Source: Nonomuraea sediminis (GTDB lineage Bacteria > Actinomycetota > Actinomycetes > Streptosporangiales > Streptosporangiaceae). From it: a DNA stretch of 64,000 nucleotides. This document shows, piece after piece, positions 17,982 through 26,794 of the stretch. Positions within the stretch are counted from its first letter, which is position 1; the number at the start of each line of letters is the position of its first letter. Under the pieces are notes generated by a model. It had not been told where the DNA came from. It was given only the letters and a program-made list of their open reading frames with translations, and did not search any database. The stretch spans positions 62,001 through 126,000 of the forward strand of contig NZ_JAHDTI010000020.1 of assembly GCF_018531495.1 (NCBI RefSeq). Direction: 5' to 3'. The position numbers and the translations under genes were made by a program.

Positions 17982-19463
17982 ATGTCCAAGTTCACCGAGA
18001 CAGGTCTGACCTTCGATGACGTGCTGCTGGTGCCCGCGTACTCGGACCTGCAACCAGGCGAGGCCAACACCAGCTCACGTCTGTCCCGCAACATCACACT
18101 GGCGATCCCGCTGGTCTCCGCGGCCATGGACACGGTCACCGAGGCACGCATGGCGGTGGCGATGGCCCGCCAGGGCGGCATCGGGATCCTGCACCGCAAC
18201 CTGTCCGTGGAGGAGCAGGCCCAGCAGGTCGACCTGGTCAAGCGTTCCGAGGCCGGGATGGTCACCAACCCGGTCACCTGCTCGCCGGACGACACGCTGG
18301 CCGACGTGGAGCGGCTGTGCGCCACGTACCGGATCTCCGGAGTTCCGGTCACGGACTACTCCGGCGTACTCGTCGGCATCGTGACCAACCGCGACATGCG
18401 CTTCGAGACCGACCAGTCGCGTCCCGTCCGCGAGGTCATGACCGCGATGCCGCTGGTCACCGCGCCGGTCGGGGTTTCCCGCGACGAGGCGTTCGCGCTG
18501 CTGCGCGCCAACAAGATCGAGAAACTGCCGCTGGTCGACGACGCGGGCAAGCTGCGCGGCCTGATCACCGTCAAGGACTTCACCAAGAGCGAGCAGTACC
18601 CGCTCGCCACCAAGGACGCCGACGGCCGCCTGGTCGTGGGCGCGGCCATCGGGGTCGGCGGCGACGCGGAGGAGCGCGCCAAGGCGCTGATCGACGCGGG
18701 CGTCGACACCATCGTCGTGGATGTCGCGCACGGCCACTCCAAGGGCCTGGCCGACATGGTCGGCAAGATCAAGGCCAACAGCCGGGTCGACGTCATCGGC
18801 GGCAACATCGCCACCAGGGCGGGCGCCCAGATGCTCGTCGAGGCGGGCGCCGACGGGGTCAAGGTCGGGGTGGGCCCCGGCTCCATCTGCACCACCCGCG
18901 TCGTGGCCGGGGTCGGCGCACCCCAGGTCACGGCCATCTACGAGGCCTCGCTCGCGTGCGGGCCCGCCGGGGTGCCGGTCATCGGCGACGGCGGCCTGCA
19001 GTACTCGGGCGACATCGTCAAGGCCATCGCCGCCGGGGCCGACACGGTCATGCTCGGCTCCCTGCTCGCAGGCTGCGAGGAGTCGCCCGGCGAGCTGATC
19101 TTCATCAACGGCAAGCAGTTCAAGTCCTACCGCGGCATGGGCTCGCTCGGCGCGGTCCGCAACCGCGAGCGCGGCGGCACGTCCTTCTCCAAGGACCGCT
19201 ACGCGCAGGCCGACGTCGGCGGCGAGGACAAGTACATCCCCGAGGGCATCGAGGGCCAGGTGCCCTACCGCGGCCCGCTCGCCGCCGTCGCCCACCAGCT
19301 CGTCGGCGGCCTGCGCCAGGGCATGTGGTACGCGGGCTGCCGCACCATCACGCAGATGCACACCGACTGCGAGCTCATGCCGATCACCGCGGCGGGCCTC
19401 ACGGAGAGCCATCCCCACGACATCCAGATGACCGTGGAAGCTCCCAACTATCACAGAAGGTAA
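17982..19463 (+). CDS. guaB: Inosine-5'-monophosphate dehydrogenase
   Basis: 493 residues from the ATG at 17982. It catalyses NAD-dependent oxidation of IMP to XMP, the committed step to GMP. The barrel begins with TFDDVLLVPAYSD; two CBS domains span about residues 95-210. The catalytic loop GPGSICTTR carries the active-site Cys (C303), and the flap region has YRGMGSLGA. The guaB3 gene starts 3 bases after its stop, so the two are co-transcribed. guaA lies about 34 kb away in this window. Confidence 0.97.
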   Translation: MSKFTETGLTFDDVLLVPAYSDLQPGEANTSSRLSRNITLAIPLVSAAMDTVTEARMAVAMARQGGIGILHRNLSVEEQAQQVDLVKRSEAGMVTNPVTCSPDDTLADVERLCATYRISGVPVTDYSGVLVGIVTNRDMRFETDQSRPVREVMTAMPLVTAPVGVSRDEAFALLRANKIEKLPLVDDAGKLRGLITVKDFTKSEQYPLATKDADGRLVVGAAIGVGGDAEERAKALIDAGVDTIVVDVAHGHSKGLADMVGKIKANSRVDVIGGNIATRAGAQMLVEAGADGVKVGVGPGSICTTRVVAGVGAPQVTAIYEASLACGPAGVPVIGDGGLQYSGDIVKAIAAGADTVMLGSLLAGCEESPGELIFINGKQFKSYRGMGSLGAVRNRERGGTSFSKDRYAQADVGGEDKYIPEGIEGQVPYRGPLAAVAHQLVGGLRQGMWYAGCRTITQMHTDCELMPITAAGLTESHPHDIQMTVEAPNYHRR

Positions 19464-19466
19464 GAC

Positions 19467-20588
19467 ATGACTCAGCAGGTGGAGATCGGCCGGGGCAAGA
19501 CCGGTCGCCGGGCCTACGCGCTCGACGAGATCGGCCTCGTCCCCTCCCGGCGCACCCGGGACCCCGAAGAGGTCTCGATCGCCTGGCAGATCGACGCTTA
19601 CCGGTTCGAGCTGCCCGTCGTGGTGGCCCCCATGGACAGCGTCGTCTCCCCGGCCACCGCCATCGCGATCGGCCGCCTCGGCGGGCTCGCGCCGCTCGAC
19701 CTCGAAGGCCTGTGGACGCGGTACGAGGACCCGTCGCCGCTGCTCGAGGAGTGCGCCTCGCTCGACTCTGCCGCCGCCACGAAGCGCCTGCAGGAGATCT
19801 ACACGGCCCCGATCAAGGAGGAGCTGATCGGCCGCCGCATCGAGGAGATCCGCGCCTCGGGCGTCACGACGGCCGTACGGCTGTCGCCGCAGCGGACCGT
19901 GCAGTACCACAAGGCGGTCATCGACGCCGGGGTCGACATCTTCGTCATCCGGGGCACCACGGTCTCCGCCGAGCACGTCTCCGGGCGGGCCGAGCCGCTC
20001 AACCTCAAGCAGTTCATCTACGAGCTCGACGTGCCCGTCATCGTCGGCGGCTGCGCCACCTACACGGCGGCCCTCCACCTGATGCGCACCGGGGCCGCCG
20101 GCGTGCTCGTGGGCTTCGGCGGGGGCGCCTCCCACACCACCCGCAACGTCCTCGGCGTCGCCGTACCCATGGCCACCGCCATCTCGGACGTGGCCGCCGC
20201 GCGCCGCGACTACATGGACGAGTCGGGCGGCCGCTACGTCCACGTCATCGCCGACGGCGGCATGGGCACCTCGGGCGACATCGCCAAGGCCATCGCCTGC
20301 GGCGCGGACGCCGTCATGGTCGGCTCGCCCCTGGCGCGTGCCGCCGAGGCTCCCGGGCACGGCTTCCACTGGGGTTCCGAGGCCCACCACCCTGACCTGC
20401 CGCGCGGGCGCCGCGTCGAGTTCGGCACGGTCGGCACGCTGGAGCAGATCCTCCACGGCCCCTCCAGCGTGGCGGACGGCTCGATGAACCTCATGGGCGC
20501 CCTCAAGCGCACCATGGCCTCCACGGGCTACTCCGACATCAAGGAATTCCAGCGCGTCGAGGTAGTCGTAGCCCCCGTCCAGCGCTGA
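19467..20588 (+). CDS. GuaB3 family IMP dehydrogenase-related protein
   Basis: 373 residues, with RBS AAGG before the ATG. It has the IMPDH barrel but no CBS insertion and is shorter. The phosphate-binding loops (VIADGGMGTSGDIAKAIACG) are intact. The GSICTTR catalytic loop is not recognisable, as usual for the actinobacterial GuaB3 family. The reaction is not settled for many members. It is always found directly after guaB in actinobacteria, as here. A terminator follows. Confidence 0.9.
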   Translation: MTQQVEIGRGKTGRRAYALDEIGLVPSRRTRDPEEVSIAWQIDAYRFELPVVVAPMDSVVSPATAIAIGRLGGLAPLDLEGLWTRYEDPSPLLEECASLDSAAATKRLQEIYTAPIKEELIGRRIEEIRASGVTTAVRLSPQRTVQYHKAVIDAGVDIFVIRGTTVSAEHVSGRAEPLNLKQFIYELDVPVIVGGCATYTAALHLMRTGAAGVLVGFGGGASHTTRNVLGVAVPMATAISDVAAARRDYMDESGGRYVHVIADGGMGTSGDIAKAIACGADAVMVGSPLARAAEAPGHGFHWGSEAHHPDLPRGRRVEFGTVGTLEQILHGPSSVADGSMNLMGALKRTMASTGYSDIKEFQRVEVVVAPVQR

Positions 20589-20599
20589 CCCGTCGCCCT

Positions 20600-20648
20600 C
20601 CGGAGGAAGGCCCCCAAGAAAGGTCCTCCCTCCGGTCGGGCGTTCTTT
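20600..20648 (+). terminator. Terminator of guaB-guaB3
   Basis: CCGGAGGAAGG (20600-20610) pairs with CCTCCCTCCGG (20625-20635) with one mismatch, followed by TCGGGCGTTCTTTT. Confidence 0.6.
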
Positions 20649-20806
20649 TGAAGCCCCCACCCGAAACCCACGTAGGTGGCCGGCCACCTCCTGCCCACCC
20701 AGATGCGTAGAGCGAGCGCTCCACCGGTGACGGAGGACCCGCTAACGCCGCCTGTTTTCCATGGCGCAGCCGGCACGAAATCGGAGAACGTGGTGTCTCT
20801 GGTGAG

Positions 20807-20843
20807 GTATACGCCGTACACCCAGATGGTTTACGGTGTATAC
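20807..20843. promoter_or_regulatory. TetR operator, large inverted repeat
   Basis: GTATACGCCGTA (20807-20818) and TACGGTGTATAC (20832-20843) are inverted copies with one mismatch, 13 bases apart. They end exactly at the GTG (20844) of the downstream TetR gene, so autoregulation is likely. Confidence 0.75.
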
Positions 20844-21416
20844 GTGAGTACTGCCGAGAAGATCGTGGATGCCGCTCAGGGGATTCTCGTGCGGGAGGGT
20901 GCCGACGCCGTGAGCATGCGGCGGGTCGGTGAGATCGTCGGTGTCACGGCGATGGCCATCTACAAGCACTACCCCAACCGCCAGGCACTCCTCCAAGCCG
21001 TGGCCGACCGGACGTTCCTGGAGCTGGCCGGGAGGTGGGGGACGCGGGTGCCGGGCGGGGACTGGGAGAGCAGGGCGCTGGGGTTGATGCAGGATTTCCT
21101 GGATTTCGCGCTGGGGAGCCCGCATCTGTACACGTTCCTGATGACCGAGCGGCGCGAGCGGGCCAGGCGGTTCCCCGATGACTTCGAGGGGGGCGGGTCT
21201 CCGGCCTTCGCGCATGTGGTGGCGATCGTCGAGGAGGGGATGGCGGCCGGGTCGCTGCGCCAGGACCAGCCGCTGGAGGTGGCGCTGGTGCTGACCTCGT
21301 CGACGCAGGGACTGGTCCAGCTGTATCTGGGCGGGCGCATCGGGCTCGACGAGGCCGGGTTCAGGCAGCTGTGCGAGCGGAACGCCAGGAGGCTCCTCGA
21401 TGGCATCCGCGCTTAG
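20844..21416 (+). CDS. TetR family transcriptional regulator
   Basis: 190 residues from the GTG at 20844. Other in-frame starts are the ATG at 20826 and the GTG at 20793; the last has a GGAG site but would put the operator inside the gene. The N-terminal HTH includes VSMRRVGEIVGVTAMAIYKH, and the C-terminal helical domain is of the kind that binds small ligands. The gene overlaps the start of the hydrolase gene by 17 bases, so the regulator and hydrolase form one unit. Confidence 0.88.
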   Translation: MSTAEKIVDAAQGILVREGADAVSMRRVGEIVGVTAMAIYKHYPNRQALLQAVADRTFLELAGRWGTRVPGGDWESRALGLMQDFLDFALGSPHLYTFLMTERRERARRFPDDFEGGGSPAFAHVVAIVEEGMAAGSLRQDQPLEVALVLTSSTQGLVQLYLGGRIGLDEAGFRQLCERNARRLLDGIRA

Positions 21417-22515
21417 GAAGACGCTGATCGTCGTCGTGGTGGTCCTGGTGGGCGCGGTGGGATACGGCGCCTGGTTCGGGAGCGACCAGGGGATCAAGGT
21501 CGAGCACTACGGAGGCGGGAACACCTCGGTGCTCGCCGTACAGGACGGGACGGTCACGCTGACCGAGACGGCCGAGACGAGCAAGCCGGGCACCTACTGG
21601 CTGGAGTGGACGGGGTCGTTCGCGATGCTGGGCGACGTCGTGGCGCGGGCGCCGGGGCGGGTCACGAGGAAGGTGTTGCGGGGGCTCACGCCGTCCGTGG
21701 GCACGCCTGGGTGGTTCGGGAACGTGCCGCCGGGCGATCCGGAGGTCGCCTGGGGGATCGGCTACTCCGAGGTCATGGTGCCCACCGAGCTGGGGCCCGC
21801 CCCCGCCTGGTACGTGCGGGGGCGCGGCACCACCTGGGTGGTGGCGGTGCATGGGCAGAACGGGCGGCGCAAGGCGGAGCTGAAGGTGCTCCCGGTGGTG
21901 CACGAGCTGGGCCTGCCGTTCCTGGACATCAGCTACCGCAACGACGAGGGCGCGCCGGCCTCGCCGGACGGCCTGTTGCACCTGGGCGACTCGGAATGGC
22001 GGGATCTGGAGGCCGCGATTCGGCAGGCGCAGCGGATGGGGGCCAAGCGGTTCGTCCTGTACGGGACGTCGATGGGCGGGCAGATCATCGGGCAGTTCCT
22101 GGCCAGGTCGGGGCTGGCGGGCCAGGTGGACAGGGTGGTGCTGGACGCGCCCATGATCGACGTGCGGATGACCGCGGAGCAGGGGGTCAGGAACTTCCAC
22201 CTGCCGGGGTTCCTCGGGGCGCTGTCGAACCAGGTCATCAAGTGGCGTACCGGGGTGGACGCGGACGAGCTCAGCCTGATCCGCCACCCGCCCGCGGTCA
22301 GGCCGCCGACGCTGCTGATCCACACCGTCCCCGACGACCAGCACCCGATCGAGGAGGCACGCGGCCTGGTCGCCACCGGCAGGCGGCTGAACTGGGACAT
22401 CACGTTCGAGGAGTTCGCCGAGGGCGGGCACACCGAGGCGTGGAACGTGGACCGCGCCCGCTACGACCGGGCCGTGCGCGACTTCCTCACGGCAGGTCGA
22501 TCTGGTAGCGGATGA
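21400..22515 (+). CDS. Alpha/beta hydrolase with N-terminal membrane anchor
   Basis: 371 residues. One hydrophobic helix (about residues 8-26) precedes a long N-terminal region. The nucleophile elbow is YGTSMGGQI (Ser near residue 224), preceded by VAVHGQNGR; the C-terminal part has HTVPDDQHP and the catalytic His in GGHTEAW. It looks like an exported esterase or peptidase of the prolyl oligopeptidase-like type. It is co-transcribed with the TetR gene and probably controlled by it. Its 3' end overlaps the convergent GNAT gene by 29 bases. Confidence 0.82.
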   Translation: MASALRKTLIVVVVVLVGAVGYGAWFGSDQGIKVEHYGGGNTSVLAVQDGTVTLTETAETSKPGTYWLEWTGSFAMLGDVVARAPGRVTRKVLRGLTPSVGTPGWFGNVPPGDPEVAWGIGYSEVMVPTELGPAPAWYVRGRGTTWVVAVHGQNGRRKAELKVLPVVHELGLPFLDISYRNDEGAPASPDGLLHLGDSEWRDLEAAIRQAQRMGAKRFVLYGTSMGGQIIGQFLARSGLAGQVDRVVLDAPMIDVRMTAEQGVRNFHLPGFLGALSNQVIKWRTGVDADELSLIRHPPAVRPPTLLIHTVPDDQHPIEEARGLVATGRRLNWDITFEEFAEGGHTEAWNVDRARYDRAVRDFLTAGRSGSG

Positions 22516-22930
22516 AGCCCCGGTAGGAGGCGACCTTGTCGTACAGGGTCCGGGCGGTCGTGTTGGTCTCGTGGGTGTTCCAGTAGACGCGGTCGCAGCC
22601 GCGCTCGCGGGCCCAGTCCGTCACCGCGGCGATCAGCGCGCGGCCGACGCCCTTGCCGCGCGCGGCCTGGGCGGTGAAGAGGTCCTGCAGGTAGCAGACG
22701 TCCGTGTCGGGCTTGGAGGTGCTGGCGTGCGTGAGGAAGTGCGTGATGCCGACGAGGTCGCCGTCCACCCTGGCCCCCAGGGCGTGCAGGCGGGTGTCGG
22801 CCTGGAACTCCTCCCAGGCGCGCCGGTACATCTCGTCCGGCTCCACGCGCTGGTAGAAGTCGATGTATCCACGGAAGAGCGCTTCCCACACGGGCCGGTC
22901 CGCGGGCTGGAGCTTGCCGATCTCGATCAC
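22487..22930 (-). CDS. GNAT family N-acetyltransferase
   Basis: 147 residues from a GTG at 22930 (the open frame continues upstream without protein character). The acetyl-CoA loop is QAARGKGVGRALI, and YWNTHETNTTARTLYDKVA is the conserved motif B region. The substrate is unknown. It is a single gene, convergent with the hydrolase and divergent from the NAD(P)-binding gene at 23022. Confidence 0.85.
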   Translation of the reverse strand: MIEIGKLQPADRPVWEALFRGYIDFYQRVEPDEMYRRAWEEFQADTRLHALGARVDGDLVGITHFLTHASTSKPDTDVCYLQDLFTAQAARGKGVGRALIAAVTDWARERGCDRVYWNTHETNTTARTLYDKVASYRGFIRYQIDLP

Positions 22931-23021
22931 GCGTCCACGGTAGAAGCGGACACGGCGCGCCGACACGGCCACTTGGGGGCGATAACCAGCGACCACCCAG
23001 GCCAGGGCTAGGCTCGCGAAA

Positions 23022-23654
23022 GTGAGCATTCTTGTCATTGGTGGCACGGGGCGCGTCGGCAGTCATGTGGTGCGCAAGCTGACCGAGGCGGCCCAGAGCG
23101 TGCGGGTGCTGGGGCGCAGCGCCTCGGGGCCCGGCGCGGTGCGAGGTTCGATCGATGACCCGGCCGCGGTCCGCCGGGCGCTCGAGGGCGCCGTCGGCGT
23201 GGTGATCGCGGTCGAGTCAGGCACCACGGCAGCAAGCGCCAGGGCCGTGCACGAGCAGGGGGTGCGCAACGTCGTCGAGGCCGCCGCGCCCGGCACGCAG
23301 GTCGTGCTGGTCACGCAGATCTACCTGACCAGGGCGGACGAGCATCCCGAGATGGGCTACATCCTCGGCGCCCGGTTCGCCGGCGAGGAGGCGGTACGGC
23401 GCAGCGGCCTGCCGTACACGATCGTCAGGCCCAGCTGGCTGACAGGCCAGCCCGGCGGGCGGAGCGCGCTGCTGCTCGACCAGGGCGACACCGGCGACGG
23501 CCAGGTCAGCCGCGAGGACATCGCCGAGATCTGCGTGCAGGCGCTGCGCGTGCCCACCGCGCGGGGCAAGACCTTCGAGGTGTACGGCGTGCCCGGCGAT
23601 CCCGTGGCCGACTGGCAGGCGGCGTTCGCCAAGCTCGCAGGGGACGCGGCGTGA
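23022..23654 (+). CDS. NAD(P)-binding NmrA-like oxidoreductase
   Basis: 210 residues, GTG start. The Rossmann motif is VIGGTGRVGSHVV (residues 5-17). The absence of a YxxxK site and the short length fit NmrA-like or flavin-reductase-like proteins. PYTIVRPSWL and SREDIAEICVQAL are typical of this group. The stop overlaps the following SDR gene (GTGA), so the pair is co-translated. Confidence 0.82.
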   Translation: MSILVIGGTGRVGSHVVRKLTEAAQSVRVLGRSASGPGAVRGSIDDPAAVRRALEGAVGVVIAVESGTTAASARAVHEQGVRNVVEAAAPGTQVVLVTQIYLTRADEHPEMGYILGARFAGEEAVRRSGLPYTIVRPSWLTGQPGGRSALLLDQGDTGDGQVSREDIAEICVQALRVPTARGKTFEVYGVPGDPVADWQAAFAKLAGDAA

Positions 23655-24319
23655 GCCGCACCTGCCTGGTCACGGGGGCGAACCGGGGGATCGGGCTGGA
23701 GGTGGCGCGGCAACTGGCCGCGGCGGGTGACACCGTGATCCTGACGGCGCGCGACCTGGGCAAGGCTCAGGAGGCGGCGAAGGGCATCCGGGGCGACGTG
23801 GTGCCCGTGTGGTTGGACGTGTCGGACGCGGAGTCCGTGGCCGGGCTCTCGCTCGACCGGCTGGACGTGCTGGTCAACAACGCGGCCATCCACTACGACA
23901 CCTGGCAGCGGGCGGCCGGGGCGGACCTGCGCGTGGTGCGGGAGGCGCTGGAGACCAACGTGCTCGGCGCCTGGCAGCTCACGCAGGCGATGCTGCCGCT
24001 GCTGCGCGCCTCGGGGCACGCGCGCGTGGTGAACGTCTCCAGCGAGGCGGGATCGCTGGCGAGCATGGGCGCGGGCACCCCCGCCTACGCGATGTCGAAG
24101 GCGGCGCTGAACGCGCTCACCAGGATGCTCGCCGCCGAGCTGCGCGGCGACCGCATCCTGGTCAACTCCGTGTGCCCGGGCTGGGTGGCGACGGACATGG
24201 GCGGGCCGGGCGGGCGGCCGGTGGCCGAGGGCGCGGCGAGCGTGCTGTGGGCGGTGAACCTGCCTGACAACGGGCCGACCGGCGGTTTCTTCCGCGACGG
24301 CCGGCCCCTGCCGTGGTGA
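23651..24319 (+). CDS. Short-chain dehydrogenase/reductase
   Basis: 222 residues, GTG start overlapping the previous stop by 4 bases. It is a classical SDR: TGANRGIG cofactor loop (residues 8-15), NNAAIH, the catalytic Ser in VNVSSEAG, YAMSKAAL with Tyr and Lys, and CPGWVATDMG. NADPH preference is likely from the Arg in the loop. The substrate is unknown. Confidence 0.92.
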   Translation: MSRTCLVTGANRGIGLEVARQLAAAGDTVILTARDLGKAQEAAKGIRGDVVPVWLDVSDAESVAGLSLDRLDVLVNNAAIHYDTWQRAAGADLRVVREALETNVLGAWQLTQAMLPLLRASGHARVVNVSSEAGSLASMGAGTPAYAMSKAALNALTRMLAAELRGDRILVNSVCPGWVATDMGGPGGRPVAEGAASVLWAVNLPDNGPTGGFFRDGRPLPW

Positions 24320-24868
24320 TCACCGGGTGAACCAGGTGACCGTGGCGCCGTTGCTGAACTCGCGGCGCGCGGTCGGCTTGAACAGGGTCGGGCTGAACTC
24401 TCCGGCGAAGCCGGGGATGCCCGTCCCCGCCACGACCGGGTAGCTCTTCACGACCAGCTCGTCGATCTCGGGCAGCAGGCTCGCGGCCAGCTTGCCGCCG
24501 CCGGCGAGCCAGATGTCCTTGCCGGTGTCCTCCTGCTTGAGCTCGCGCACCAGCTTCACCGGGTCCTCGACCAGGCCCATGGTCCTGGACACGACGTACT
24601 CGCGCAGGTGCGCGTACGGGTTGGTCACGTTGATGGCCAGGGCGGGCTCGTAGGTGCCCCGGCCCATCACCAGCGTGTCGAAGGCCTGGTTCGGCGCGTC
24701 GACGGCCAGGCCGAGGTGGGGCCTGGCATGCGTGGGCAGCGTCTCGGGGTAGTCCTCCCTGATCCACGCGAGCATGTCCTCGGGCAGGGGGTAGAAATCG
24801 ATCTCGCCGCCGGGGCCGGCGATGTAGCCGTCAATCGACATTCCGACGAAGTAAACAAGCTTTCGCAT
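24320..24868 (-). CDS. Dihydrofolate reductase/RibD-C domain protein
   Basis: 182 residues from the ATG at 24868, with AGGAG upstream. The N-terminus KLVYFVGMSIDGYIAGPGG and the later VMGRGTYEPAL and IWLAGGGKLAASLL segments define the RibD C-terminal/DHFR-like fold. Small stand-alone members are common in actinobacteria and usually have unknown reductase activity. The gene is divergent from a TetR regulator, and the operator lies just upstream of its ribosome-binding site. Confidence 0.88.
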   Translation of the reverse strand: MRKLVYFVGMSIDGYIAGPGGEIDFYPLPEDMLAWIREDYPETLPTHARPHLGLAVDAPNQAFDTLVMGRGTYEPALAINVTNPYAHLREYVVSRTMGLVEDPVKLVRELKQEDTGKDIWLAGGGKLAASLLPEIDELVVKSYPVVAGTGIPGFAGEFSPTLFKPTARREFSNGATVTWFTR

Positions 24869-24878
24869 GACTGCTCCT

Positions 24879-24916
24879 GTAGTACTCTGTTTGAAGTGGC
24901 TTAACCGTAGTACTAC
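24879..24916. promoter_or_regulatory. TetR operators between DHFR-like and TetR genes
   Basis: TGTAGTACT (24879-24887) and the perfect 10-base palindrome GTAGTACTAC (24907-24916) are 27 bases apart. They sit where they would control both divergent promoters. Confidence 0.65.
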
Positions 24917-24932
24917 ATGTGGAGTGGTGTCA

Positions 24933-25505
24933 ATGGTGAGGCAGAACCTGGCCCGTCGGGCGGCGCTCGTGGACGCCGCGATCGAGGTCCTGGCGCGCGA
25001 CGGGGCGCGCGGGCTGACGTTCCGGGCCGTGGACGCGCAGGCGGAGGTGCCGGTCGGCACGGCCTCGAACTACTTCGACAACCGCGACGACCTGCTGACG
25101 CAGGCGGGCGGGCGGATCTACGAGCGGCTGCAGCCCGACGAGCGCACCATGACCGACTCCCTGGCGGGCCCGCGCACCAAGGAGCGCGTCGTGGAGCTCA
25201 TGCGCGACATCGTCGGCCGCATCACGGCGTTCCGCACGGGCTGGCTCGCGCTCCTGGAGCTCCGGTTGGAGGCGACCCGCCGCCCGGAGCTGCGCGCCGT
25301 ACTCACCAAGCGCATCAGGGAGGACATCGACGCCAACGTCCGCTACCACCTCGAATCCGGGCTACCCGGCGACGAGACCACCGTCAAGCTGCTCTTCCTC
25401 GCGATGAACTGGCTCATCGTCGAGCAGCTCACGCTCCCTGAGGTCTTCTCCGAGCAGGAGGTCCAGGATCTGGTGGCGGCGGCGGTCGAGCGTAGTCTGC
25501 CGTAG
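24933..25505 (+). CDS. TetR family transcriptional regulator
   Basis: 190 residues from the ATG at 24933, with GGAG 8 bases upstream. The HTH is in LTFRAVDAQAEVPVGTASNYF, and the C-terminal domain is a helical ligand-binding bundle. It presumably represses itself and the divergent DHFR-like gene through the GTAGTACTAC sites. The next gene starts at the stop codon. Confidence 0.9.
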   Translation: MVRQNLARRAALVDAAIEVLARDGARGLTFRAVDAQAEVPVGTASNYFDNRDDLLTQAGGRIYERLQPDERTMTDSLAGPRTKERVVELMRDIVGRITAFRTGWLALLELRLEATRRPELRAVLTKRIREDIDANVRYHLESGLPGDETTVKLLFLAMNWLIVEQLTLPEVFSEQEVQDLVAAAVERSLP

Positions 25506-25967
25506 GTGAATGACGACGTCGTGAAGGCGGGAAGCATGAGGCTGGCGCGGGAGAGCGACCAGAAGGCGGTCGAGGAGATCGTGTTCGCGGCCTACGAGCC
25601 GTGGGTCGAGATCGTGGGGATGCGGCCGCTGCCGATGGAGGCCGACTACGGCAAGCTCATCGCCGAGCAGCGGGTGCACCTGACCGGGGACATCGACGGG
25701 TTGATCGTGTTGATCCCGGAGGACGGCGCGCTGTACATCGACAACGTCGCCGTCCGGCCGCAGATGCACGGCAAGGGGGTCGGCAGGGAGCTGCTGGCCT
25801 TCGCCGAGGACGAGGCCAGGAGGCTGGGCCTGCCCGCGACCCGCCTGATCACCAACGTGAAGATGCTGTCCAACCGGGCGCTGTACGCCCGGCTCGGCTA
25901 CCAGGAGGTCGGGTTCAAGGGCGTCGAGGGACGGCAGGCCGTGGAGATGCGCAAGGAGCTCAGCTAG
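25506..25967 (+). CDS. GNAT family N-acetyltransferase
   Basis: 153 residues from the GTG at 25506; ATG at 25536 is an alternative. The motif A region is VRPQMHGKGVGRELLAFAED and the C-terminal NRALYARLGYQEVG is typical of GNAT proteins. The substrate is unknown. It immediately follows the TetR gene and may be co-transcribed. Its end overlaps the convergent aldolase gene by 8 bases. Confidence 0.85.
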   Translation: MNDDVVKAGSMRLARESDQKAVEEIVFAAYEPWVEIVGMRPLPMEADYGKLIAEQRVHLTGDIDGLIVLIPEDGALYIDNVAVRPQMHGKGVGRELLAFAEDEARRLGLPATRLITNVKMLSNRALYARLGYQEVGFKGVEGRQAVEMRKELS

Positions 25968-26784
25968 CCAGCACGCCCAGCAGGTGGGTCACCTCGCGGG
26001 CCACGGCGTCGCGGCCCGCCTTGAGGTACTTGCGGGAGTCCACCACCTTGGCGTCGGCCGCCAGGTACTCCCTGACCGCGCCCGTGAACGCCTTGTTCAG
26101 GTGCGTGGCGATGTTGATCTTCTTCATGCCGTGCCGTACGGCCTCGCGCAGGGTGTCGTCCGGCACGCCGGAGGAGCCGTGCAGCACCAGCGGCACCGGC
26201 ACCGCGGCGTGCAGCTCGGTGATGAGGTCCAGGTCGAGCACCGCGTCCTTGGTGGTCATCGCGTGCGAGCTGCCGACCGCCACGGCCAGCGCGTCGACGC
26301 CGGTGCGGGCCACGTAGTCGACCGCCTCGTGCGGCTTGGTGCGCGCCCCGGGCGCGTGCACGCCGTCCTTGCCGCCGACCTCGCCCAGCTCGGCCTCCAC
26401 CCACACGCCCCGCTCGTGGCACCAGGCGGCCACGGAGGCGGTCGCGGCCACGTTCTCCTCGTCGGGCAGCGCTGAGGCGTCGAACATCACCGAGCCCAGC
26501 CCCAGCTCGACGGCCTCCTCGACGAGCGCGCGGTCGGTGGCATGGTCGAGGTGCACCGCCACGGGGACGCGGGCGGCGCGCGCGACGGCCAGCGAGGCGA
26601 GCGCGATGGGCGCCAGCGCGCCGTGGTACTTCACGCAGTTCTCGCTGATCTGCAGCACGACGGGCAGGTTCACCGCCTCGGCCCCCGCCACGATGGCGGT
26701 GGCGTGCTCGAGCTGGATCACGTTGAACGCGCCAACGCCGAGCGGCGCGTCGCGGACGATGTCGCCGATGGAGGCGAGGGGCAT
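25960..26784 (-). CDS. Class II aldolase, tagatose/fructose-1,6-bisphosphate type
   Basis: 274 residues from the ATG at 26784, RBS AAGGAG. The zinc-binding HLDHATD segment (about residues 79-85), the second metal region with EAELGEVGGKDG, and the HGSSGVPDD and KKINIATHL phosphate-binding loops are typical of the GatY/KbaY/Fba class. It would split tagatose-1,6-bisphosphate (or fructose-1,6-bisphosphate) into triose phosphates. The preceding kinase, deacetylase and isomerase genes argue for an amino-sugar pathway. The gap to the kinase stop is 10 bases. Confidence 0.88.
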   Translation of the reverse strand: MPLASIGDIVRDAPLGVGAFNVIQLEHATAIVAGAEAVNLPVVLQISENCVKYHGALAPIALASLAVARAARVPVAVHLDHATDRALVEEAVELGLGSVMFDASALPDEENVAATASVAAWCHERGVWVEAELGEVGGKDGVHAPGARTKPHEAVDYVARTGVDALAVAVGSSHAMTTKDAVLDLDLITELHAAVPVPLVLHGSSGVPDDTLREAVRHGMKKINIATHLNKAFTGAVREYLAADAKVVDSRKYLKAGRDAVAREVTHLLGVLAS

Positions 26785-26794
26785 GGCGGGCTCC

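Noticed and set aside
18075..20687. 870-codon frame antisense to guaB and guaB3
   Set aside because: Same reason; low-complexity Asp/Gly/Arg composition.
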